Assembly (NCBI RefSeq): GCF_023156505.1
Contig: NZ_JALNMJ010000002.1
Location: forward strand, 186,001-250,000
Direction of reading: 5' to 3'
DNA: 64,000 nucleotides
DNA from: Roseibium sediminicola
GTDB taxonomy: Bacteria; Pseudomonadota; Alphaproteobacteria; Rhizobiales; Stappiaceae
Part shown: one piece after another, positions 57,518 to 64,000 of the stretch
How positions within the stretch are numbered: the stretch's first letter is position 1
Layout of the letters: each line of letters begins with the position of its first letter
Program-made: the position numbers and the translations under genes
Notes under the pieces: generated by a model
What the model saw: the letters and a program-made list of their open reading frames with translations, nothing else
Told to the model about the DNA's origin: nothing
The model's database searches: none

Positions 57518-57937
57518 TCAGGACTGTTTCGAGTATTCGTCGCTTGTAGTGACTTTTGGCCCGACCGGCCGGCTCACCACAAATGCGGCGCAGCCGCCGA
57601 TGAACGCGCCGACCAGCAAAGCCAGCCAGAGAACGGGCTGAGCGGTGTAAACGAACATGCCGTAGCCAAACGCCATGCCCGAAACAGCGACGGTCTTGGC
57701 CTTGCGGCCGATGGCGCCGTGTTCCCGCCAGGCGATCACGGGCGGACCGAAGACCGGGTGGCTCAATATACGGGCTTCAAGAGCGGGCGAGGACCGTGCA
57801 AAACAGGCCGCGGCCAGAATAAAGAAGATGGTGCTCGGCAACAAAGGCAGAAAGGCACCGACGATTCCGAGACCGACACAGCCGGTTCCCAAAAGTTTGA
57901 AGGTTGTTCGCCGCACCACTGCCTCCGGAATCGGCAT
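57518..57937 (-). CDS. DUF454 (YbaN) family membrane protein
   Basis: 139 residues. The family motif is present: KLLGTGCVGLGIVGAFLPLL, PSTIFFILAAACFARSSPAL, then HPVFGPPVIAWREHGAIGRK. Three or four membrane helices. The frame is open further upstream to 58096, and no good ribosome site precedes ATG 57937, so the N-terminus is uncertain. The function of the family is unknown. Confidence 0.8.
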   Translation of the reverse strand: MPIPEAVVRRTTFKLLGTGCVGLGIVGAFLPLLPSTIFFILAAACFARSSPALEARILSHPVFGPPVIAWREHGAIGRKAKTVAVSGMAFGYGMFVYTAQPVLWLALLVGAFIGGCAAFVVSRPVGPKVTTSDEYSKQS

Positions 57938-58058
57938 TTTTTGGGTTGATCGCTGAAAAATTAACCGAGCGTAGGATACCGCGCCGCGATAAAGATGCTT
58001 ATCTAGGAACAGAACCGTTGAAAAGACGTGCGCCAATAGGGACTTCAAGGTGTCGCCC

Positions 58059-58799
58059 ATGAGCCGGCATAAACATAAATCAGATGACACGCACAAGATA
58101 GGCCATCATCGGCCGGGTGCGGCAACACGTCTTCGAAACTATTTCCTGACCGGCCTGGTCATCACCGGCCCGATCGGGATTACGCTTTGGCTGACCTGGA
58201 CCTTCATCAAATGGGTCGATGGCTGGGTGAAGCCGTTTGTGCCGAAGGTCTATAGTCCGGATACGTATCTGCCGTTTCCTGTTCCCGGTTTCGGGTTGAT
58301 CGTCGCGGTCTTCGTGCTGACGATCGTTGGCTTCTTCGCGGCCAATTTCCTCGGCCGCAGCCTGATTTCCGTCGGCGAAAATCTCGTCGGCCGCATGCCG
58401 CTTGTACGTAATCTTTACAGCGGCTTGAAGCAGATTTTTGAGACGATACTTGATCAACGCGGCGACAGCTTCACCAAGGCGGCCCTGATTGAATACCCGC
58501 GCAAGGGCCTTTGGGCGATCGTGTTCATCTCCACCGACACGAAGGGTGAAGTCGCCACCAGGCTGGAAGACCAGGCAGACACCATGTCGGTGTTCCTGCC
58601 GACCACCCCGAACCCGACTTCCGGTTTCCTGCTGTTCGTTCCCAAGGAAGACATCATCGAGCTCGACATGAGCGTCGAGGACGCCGCCAAGCTGGTGATT
58701 TCTGCAGGGCTGGTCAGCCCGAAACATGCCGAGACCCTCAGGGACAAGATCGTCGACCCAAAACAGCAGGACCGGGTGCGGACGCCGGAAGACGCTTAG
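58059..58799 (+). CDS. DUF502 family membrane protein
   Basis: 246 residues from ATG 58059, with AAGG upstream (GTG 58050 is an alternative). Two membrane helices (about 25-45 and 75-95) carry the DUF502 signatures LRNYFLTGLVITGPIGITLW, PGFGLIVAVFVLTIVGFFAA. The rest is the conserved cytoplasmic domain (MPLVRNLYSGLKQIFETILD, VFISTDTKGEVATRLED). Function unknown; it is widespread in proteobacteria. Confidence 0.9.
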   Translation: MSRHKHKSDDTHKIGHHRPGAATRLRNYFLTGLVITGPIGITLWLTWTFIKWVDGWVKPFVPKVYSPDTYLPFPVPGFGLIVAVFVLTIVGFFAANFLGRSLISVGENLVGRMPLVRNLYSGLKQIFETILDQRGDSFTKAALIEYPRKGLWAIVFISTDTKGEVATRLEDQADTMSVFLPTTPNPTSGFLLFVPKEDIIELDMSVEDAAKLVISAGLVSPKHAETLRDKIVDPKQQDRVRTPEDA

Positions 58800-58811
58800 G
58801 GTTACTCGCGA

Positions 58812-60914
58812 TCAACCCGCTCTCAGCAACCGGATCGCGGCATCGCGCCCGAACAGGTAGAGCAGGCAGCGCAAGGCCTGTCCGCGTTTGCTCTCCAGGT
58901 CCGGGTCTGTCTCCAGGATGAGCCGCGCGTCGTCCCGGGCGACTTCCATCAGGTCGGCATGATCCTCGGCGCGGGCAATCCGGAAACCCGGAGTGCCCGA
59001 CTGGCGCGTTCCGAGGATTTCGCCGCCGCCGCGCAGCTTCAGGTCTTCCTCTGCAATCAGAAAGCCGTCATTTGTCTGGCGCATGATGTTGAGCCGGGCG
59101 CCTGCCGTCTCGCCGAGCGGGCCCTTGTACAAAAGAACGCAGGAGGACGGCTTGTCGCCGCGTCCGACCCGGCCGCGCAGCTGGTGCAGCTGGGCGAGGC
59201 CGAAGCGTTCGGCGTGTTCGATGACAATGATGGTGGCGTCAGGCACATCGACGCCGACCTCGATCACCGTGGTGGCGACGAGGATACGAGTCACACCGGA
59301 CTTGAAATCCGCCATGGCGGCGTCTTTTTCATCGGCGCTCATGCGTCCGTGGACCAGCGACACTTTCTGCCGGAGGGCGTGTTCAAGTACCCGGTGACGG
59401 TCTTCGACGGCGGCCAGGTCGATCTTTTCCGACTCTTCCACCAACGGGCAGACCCAGTAGACCTTCTGGCCCTCGGCAGTGGCAGCGCCGACCCTTGAAA
59501 TGATTTCCTCGAGCCGGTCAAGGGAGACGGAAACGGTCGTGATCGGCTTTCGTCCGGCCGGCTTGTCGGTGAGGCGGGAGACGTCCATGTCGCCGAAACC
59601 CGTCAGGACCAGCGTGCGCGGGATCGGCGTGGCCGTCATCACCAGCACATCGACGCCCTGGCCCTTGGCCGAAAGCGCCAGACGCTGATGCACACCGAAC
59701 CGGTGCTGCTCGTCGACAACGACCATACCGAGATTCTGGAAGGTGACCGCGCCCTGGAACAGCGCATGTGTCCCAACGACAAGATCGATCTCGCCGGCAT
59801 CGAGCTGTTCCTGCCGGACCCGCCGTTCCTTCTGGCTGTCCTTGCCCGTCATCAGGGCAAGGCGGATACCGGCCTTGTCGCAGAGCGGCTTCATGGAGGC
59901 GTAATGCTGGCGCGCCAGGATTTCCGTCGGCGCCATCAAGCCGCCCTGGGCGCCGCTTTCGATCACCTGTGCGAGCGCGGCAAGCGCGACCACGGTCTTG
60001 CCGGCACCGACATCGCCCTGCAGAAGGCGCAGCATGCGCACCGGCTTGGCAAGATCCTCGTTGATCTCCTCGATTGCCTTGGCCTGGCTGCCGGTAAGCT
60101 GAAAGGGCAGGGCGTCAATGACAGCCCTTTGCAGGTCTCCCTTGGGCTTGCGGGCAATGCCGCCAAGCGTGCGCATATGGGCCCGCACCATGGCGAGCGC
60201 CAGCTGACTGGCCAGCAATTCGTCATAGGCAAGGCGCTGCATATAGAGCGACGCGGGATCGATGTCCTGCTGCTCCTTTGGCGCGTGCAGCGTGGTCAAT
60301 GCCTCGGCGAAATCCGGCCAGCCTGTCTGGTGCAGATGGGCTTCGTTGAGCCATTCCGGAAGGTGCGGCAGACGCTCGATCGCGGCGCGGACCGCCTTTT
60401 GCATAGTCTTGGCGGCGAGACCGGCGGTGAGCGGGTATACCGGCTCGATGGCCGGCATCTCGGCGGCTTCCTCCGGCTTCAGCGAATAATCCGGATGCAC
60501 CATTTGCGGACGGTCGTGGAACCATTCAACCTTGCCGGAGACAATCCGGCGCTCGCCTTCCGGAAAGGTCTTTTCCAGCCAGTCCCGGCGCGGGTGAAAA
60601 AACACGAAGTTGATCTCGCCCGTGTCGTCATGGGCACTGATCTTGTAGGGCGCCTTGGAATTGCGCGGGGGCGCCAAGTGCCGGCCGATGGTGACATCCA
60701 GCGTAACGATGTCGCCGTTTTCCGAATAGGCGATGCCAGGCCGGTGGCGCCGGTCGATCAGGCTGTGCGGAATGTGGAACAGCAGGTCGGCAACCGTGGC
60801 GTCCCGATCCGGCTGGCCACCGACCAGGCCGGACACCAGCTTGGCGATCTTCGGTCCGATGCCGGGCAGCGTTGAAACCGGGGCAAACAGGGGATCGAGG
60901 ATCGGGGGACGCAT
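58812..60914 (-). CDS. recG: ATP-dependent DNA helicase RecG
   Basis: 700 residues. The N-terminal wedge/OB domain (about 1-270) is followed by helicase core: RLLQGDVGAGKTVVALAALA (Walker A), MAPTEILARQHYASM, VVDEQHRFGVHQRLALSAKG (DEQH box), TATPIPRTLVLTGFGDMDVS, and the C-terminal QLRGRVGRGDKPSSC. Reverses stalled replication forks. Full length. Divergent from sdhE and mfd, as in many alphaproteobacteria. Confidence 0.98.
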   Translation of the reverse strand: MRPPILDPLFAPVSTLPGIGPKIAKLVSGLVGGQPDRDATVADLLFHIPHSLIDRRHRPGIAYSENGDIVTLDVTIGRHLAPPRNSKAPYKISAHDDTGEINFVFFHPRRDWLEKTFPEGERRIVSGKVEWFHDRPQMVHPDYSLKPEEAAEMPAIEPVYPLTAGLAAKTMQKAVRAAIERLPHLPEWLNEAHLHQTGWPDFAEALTTLHAPKEQQDIDPASLYMQRLAYDELLASQLALAMVRAHMRTLGGIARKPKGDLQRAVIDALPFQLTGSQAKAIEEINEDLAKPVRMLRLLQGDVGAGKTVVALAALAQVIESGAQGGLMAPTEILARQHYASMKPLCDKAGIRLALMTGKDSQKERRVRQEQLDAGEIDLVVGTHALFQGAVTFQNLGMVVVDEQHRFGVHQRLALSAKGQGVDVLVMTATPIPRTLVLTGFGDMDVSRLTDKPAGRKPITTVSVSLDRLEEIISRVGAATAEGQKVYWVCPLVEESEKIDLAAVEDRHRVLEHALRQKVSLVHGRMSADEKDAAMADFKSGVTRILVATTVIEVGVDVPDATIIVIEHAERFGLAQLHQLRGRVGRGDKPSSCVLLYKGPLGETAGARLNIMRQTNDGFLIAEEDLKLRGGGEILGTRQSGTPGFRIARAEDHADLMEVARDDARLILETDPDLESKRGQALRCLLYLFGRDAAIRLLRAG

Positions 60915-61140
60915 TCTGGGGAGGTTTACCTGTCAGGATCAGCGGGCATTCGAACGAGAAGACAATCTGTTCTGCCACGAAGAGAGACGCCTGTGCAACA
61001 AATAGAACATTCTGTGAACTCGGGCACTGACAAGTAGGATCTTCGACGTTATATATCCGTTATGAAATCACAAGGACGGGTGTGGTGAGGGTCCCTGAAA
61101 ATGGGTCTCGCCCGCGCCCGCGTTTGCATATAGGCCCTTC

Positions 61141-61458
61141 ATGTCCGAGACGACCGGTTCATCAAACACCGCCTCCGGCGCGGAACGCGATCCCCGCCAC
61201 AAGAAAATCCTGTTCCGCTGCTGGCATCGGGGCATGAAGGAAATGGACCTGCTTCTGGGCGGCTTTGCGGATGCGGAAATCGACCGGCTGACAGAAGACG
61301 AATTGCGCGAGCTGGAACACCTCCTGACCGCGCATGACCAGGATCTTTACGCCTGGATGACCGGACGCAAGCCGTTGCCGGCTGAATGGGACGGGCCGCT
61401 CTACCGCCGCATCATCGCCTACCACGAAGCCGCCGGTCCGGCCGGGTTTGTCAGATAA
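61141..61458 (+). CDS. sdhE: Succinate dehydrogenase assembly factor SdhE (YgfY family)
   Basis: 105 residues. The SdhE motif is visible: ILFRCWHRGMKEMDLLLGGF, with the conserved RG and E-M-D, then LEHLLTAHDQDLYAWMTG. It helps attach FAD to succinate dehydrogenase. The recG-sdhE-mfd neighbourhood is conserved in this group. Confidence 0.93.
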   Translation: MSETTGSSNTASGAERDPRHKKILFRCWHRGMKEMDLLLGGFADAEIDRLTEDELRELEHLLTAHDQDLYAWMTGRKPLPAEWDGPLYRRIIAYHEAAGPAGFVR

Positions 61459-61479
61459 CAAGACTTAAGGACGCATGCC

Positions 61480-64000
61480 GTGTTTGACAGGCTGCTGAAA
61501 GACCGCGCCAACATCACGCTTGCCAGCGTGCCGGACGGCGCTGAAAGTTATGCGCTGGCCCGGATGATGGCCGAAAGCGAGGCCGGTGGGCTGTCGCTGG
61601 TTTTCATCGCGCGCGATGCCACCCGCATGGCCATGATCAGCGAGGCGCTCGGGTTTTTCGATCCGGAGATCGAAATCCTGCAGCTGCCGGCCTGGGACTG
61701 CCTGCCTTATGACCGGGTCTCGCCGAACCCGGCGATCAGCGCTCGCCGGCTGCTGGCGCTCGGACAGTTGGCACACGGCATCAAAGGCGGCCGCAAGACT
61801 GTTCTGCTGACGACGCTGAATGCCGCATTGCAGCGCATGCCGGAACGCACTTTCATGGCCGAGCAGACACTTTCCATGGCGCCGGGCAACCAGGTCGACA
61901 TGGAAGCGATTGCCAACTGGATGGAAATGAACGGCTTTTCGCGCACCCCGACCGTGCGTGAGACCGGCGAATATGCCGTGCGCGGCGGCATTGTGGATCT
62001 GTTCGCGCCTGGATCGGAAGAGCCGGTGCGCCTCGATTTCTTCGGGGACACGCTGGAATCGATCCGCTCGTTCAATGCCGAAACACAGCGCACGTCGAAA
62101 CAGCTCAAACGCCTCGATCTGGTGCCGATGAGCGAAGTGGTGCTGTCGGAAGACGCGATCTCCCGTTTCCGGCGCTCCTATCTGGCGAATTTCGGTGCAA
62201 CCAGCCGCGAGGACGTTCTCTACCAGTCGATCAGCGACGGCCGCCGCTATGCGGGCATGGAGCACTGGCTGCCCCTGTTCCACGAGCATCTGGACACGGT
62301 GTTCGACTATATCGGCGACGCGCCGGTGGTGCTGGACACCAGCGCGGCCGATGCGGTGCGCGAACGGATCGACCAGGTCCAGGAATATTATCAAGCGCGC
62401 CAGGACGCACACGAGATGGGCACGGGCGCGGGCAATGTGCCCTATATGCCGGTCGAGCCCGCAAGTCTGTATTTTTCCGAGGCCGAGTGGACGGCCGCCG
62501 TCGCCGACCGGGCAACGGCCTCGCTCGATCCCTTTTCGCCGCCGCCGGGCAGTGGCAAGACTGTTATCGAGTTGGAAGGCCGCCAAGGGCGCAGTTTTGC
62601 CGCCGAGCGAGCCGCCGGCGATGTCAATATCTTCGACGCATTGACGACCCATGTCCGCGAACTTCAGAAGAACGGCAAGCGCACCGTAATCGCCTGCTGG
62701 TCGGACGGATCCCGCGACCGGCTGGGCCAGATTCTCAGCGATCATGGCCTTGGGGCCGTGAAGGAAGTCGACACGCTGAAAGCCGTCGAGGAGCTGCCGG
62801 CAAAGACCACGGCGCTCTGTGTGCTCGGCATCGAACACGGCTTTGAACTGAAAAACATCGCCTTTATGGGCGAGCAGGACATTCTCGGCGACCGGCTGGT
62901 GCGCAAGTCGCGCCGCAAGTCCAAGGGCGCCAATATCATCACCGAGGCGACGGGTCTCGCGGAAGGCGATCTCGTTGTTCATGTCGACCACGGCATCGGC
63001 CGTTTCATCGGCCTGAAGACCATTGAGGCGGTCGGCGCGCCACATGACTGCCTGGAGCTGCAATATCATGGCGGCGACAAGCTCTACCTGCCGGTCGAGA
63101 ACATCGAGCTTCTGTCGCGCTACGGCTCGGAGGACCAGGAAGCTCAGCTCGACAAGCTCGGCGGCGGTGCCTGGCAGGCACGCAAGGCCAAGCTCAAGAA
63201 ACGCATTCTTGAAATTGCCGACGGCCTTATCAAGACGGCCGCCGAACGCGCACTCAAGACCGCACCCGTGGTCGAAACCCCGGAAGGCGTCTATGACGAA
63301 TTCGCAACCCGGTTCCCATATGAGGAAACCGAGGACCAGCTAACCGCGATCGACAGCGTCTTCGACGATCTTGCGTCCGGCCGGCCGATGGACCGGCTGG
63401 TCTGCGGCGATGTCGGGTTCGGCAAGACCGAAGTGGCGCTACGCGCCGCGTTCCTGGCGGCCATGTCCGGGCGCCAGGTGGCGGTGGTGGTCCCGACGAC
63501 GCTTTTGGCGCGCCAGCATTTCAAGACCTTTTCCGAGCGCTTTCACGGTCTGCCGATCAATGTCGCCCATGCCTCGCGTCTGGTGCCGGCCCGGCAGCTG
63601 ACCCAGACCAAGAAGGGTTTGACGGACGGGTCGATCGACATTGTCGTCGGAACCCATGCGCTTTTGGGCAAATCCGTGCAGTTCCGCGATCTCGGCCTGC
63701 TGATCATCGATGAGGAGCAGCATTTCGGCGTCAAGCACAAGGAACGGCTGAAAGAACTCAAGTCCGACATCCATGTGCTGACGCTGTCGGCAACGCCGAT
63801 CCCGCGCACGTTGCAGCTGGCCCTGACGGGCGTCCGAGAACTCTCGCTGATTGCGACGCCGCCAGTCGACCGCTTGGCGGTGCGCACCTTCGTTTCGCCC
63901 TTCGATCCGCTGGTGGTGCGCGAAGCGCTGCTGCGCGAACATTACCGCGGCGGCCAGAGCTTCTACGTCTGTCCACGCTTGTCGGATATTGCTGACCGGC
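61480..64000 (+). CDS. mfd: Transcription-repair coupling factor Mfd (5' part)
   Basis: About 840 codons from GTG 61480, open to the end of the window. AAGG lies nine bases before the GTG; ATG 61475 is out of frame. It removes stalled RNA polymerase and recruits UvrA. The UvrB-like N-terminus (about 20-330) has LQLPAWDCLPYDRVSPNPAI and TGEYAVRGGIVDLFAPGSEE. The RNA polymerase interaction domain follows (GDLVVHVDHGIGRFIGLKTI). The helicase begins with RLVCGDVGFGKTEVALRAAF (Walker A) and IIDEEQHFGVKHKERLKELK. The C-terminal part is outside the window. Confidence 0.97.
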   Translation, partial: MFDRLLKDRANITLASVPDGAESYALARMMAESEAGGLSLVFIARDATRMAMISEALGFFDPEIEILQLPAWDCLPYDRVSPNPAISARRLLALGQLAHGIKGGRKTVLLTTLNAALQRMPERTFMAEQTLSMAPGNQVDMEAIANWMEMNGFSRTPTVRETGEYAVRGGIVDLFAPGSEEPVRLDFFGDTLESIRSFNAETQRTSKQLKRLDLVPMSEVVLSEDAISRFRRSYLANFGATSREDVLYQSISDGRRYAGMEHWLPLFHEHLDTVFDYIGDAPVVLDTSAADAVRERIDQVQEYYQARQDAHEMGTGAGNVPYMPVEPASLYFSEAEWTAAVADRATASLDPFSPPPGSGKTVIELEGRQGRSFAAERAAGDVNIFDALTTHVRELQKNGKRTVIACWSDGSRDRLGQILSDHGLGAVKEVDTLKAVEELPAKTTALCVLGIEHGFELKNIAFMGEQDILGDRLVRKSRRKSKGANIITEATGLAEGDLVVHVDHGIGRFIGLKTIEAVGAPHDCLELQYHGGDKLYLPVENIELLSRYGSEDQEAQLDKLGGGAWQARKAKLKKRILEIADGLIKTAAERALKTAPVVETPEGVYDEFATRFPYEETEDQLTAIDSVFDDLASGRPMDRLVCGDVGFGKTEVALRAAFLAAMSGRQVAVVVPTTLLARQHFKTFSERFHGLPINVAHASRLVPARQLTQTKKGLTDGSIDIVVGTHALLGKSVQFRDLGLLIIDEEQHFGVKHKERLKELKSDIHVLTLSATPIPRTLQLALTGVRELSLIATPPVDRLAVRTFVSPFDPLVVREALLREHYRGGQSFYVCPRLSDIADR

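Noticed and set aside
61475..61500. ATG at 61475 as the mfd start
   Set aside because: Its frame stops after seven codons; the conserved Mfd N-terminus is read from GTG 61480.

Overview
The window looks like a chromosomal segment of a marine-type alphaproteobacterium of the order Hyphomicrobiales (Rhizobiales), probably near Roseibium/Labrenzia/Stappia. The evidence is the high-GC coding style, the rhizobial flagellar gene order (flgE-flgK-flgL-flaF-flbT-flgD-fliQ-flhA-fliR), an FtcR-type flagellar regulator, alphaproteobacterial gene pairings (trpD-trpC-moaC-moeA; recG/sdhE-mfd; tpiA-secG-pyrG), and a molybdenum hydroxylase (cox-type) operon. The genus is inference; no 16S gene is present.

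Layout. 1-9858: plus-strand flagellar genes, beginning with the 3' end of flgE and ending with small export and chaperone-like genes and a strong intrinsic terminator. 10003-11795: small unassigned genes, including an AT-richer secreted protein. 11821-16875: minus-strand flagellar operon motA-fliM-(DUF6468-like)-fliN-fliG-flhB. 17061-20663: plus-strand DUF1217 gene, flgF, an unassigned gene and fliI. 20962-26055: ftcR, a membrane histidine kinase and a receiver/DUF3369/GGDEF/EAL protein, together forming a motility and c-di-GMP control block. 26325-31095: coxG-coxS-coxL-coxM, whose large subunit carries the form II active-site loop. 31395-34477: ABC and membrane-fusion components of a type I secretion system. 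34490-39958: minus-strand moeA, moaC, trpC, trpD and ppiD. 40189-44044: tpiA, secG, pyrG and a glyoxalase-like protein. 44236-48549: RND efflux adaptor and pump. 48789-48864: tRNA-Lys(UUU). 49236-51735: a small unknown protein, a TAXI-type binding protein and CcdA. 51754-52343: nested palindromic repeat elements. 52340-53602: a SPOR-like envelope protein on the minus strand. 53785-58799: glmU, glmS, a GNAT protein, DUF454 and DUF502 membrane proteins. 58812-64000: recG on the minus strand, then sdhE and mfd (cut by the window end).

How the parts work together. Most of the first 26 kb builds or controls one flagellum: hook, hook-filament junction, export gate, C-ring, stator and ATPase, plus the regulator FtcR and a two-gene signalling pair. 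The cox operon needs a molybdopterin cofactor, and moaC/moeA lie nearby, although those two follow the usual trp-linked order and are probably housekeeping. GlmU and GlmS supply UDP-GlcNAc for the envelope.

Most unusual signal. The 51.7-52.4 kb gap holds two copies of a 167-bp double-hairpin repeat. The arms of its second hairpin differ by compensating changes. One copy lies inside a larger inverted-repeat element whose boundary CTAG supplies the stop codon of the neighbouring SPOR-like gene. Also notable are a receiver domain in FtcR without the phospho-acceptor aspartate, a degenerate GGDEF motif upstream of an intact EAL domain, and a perfect palindrome next to a consensus -10 box upstream of a small unknown gene.
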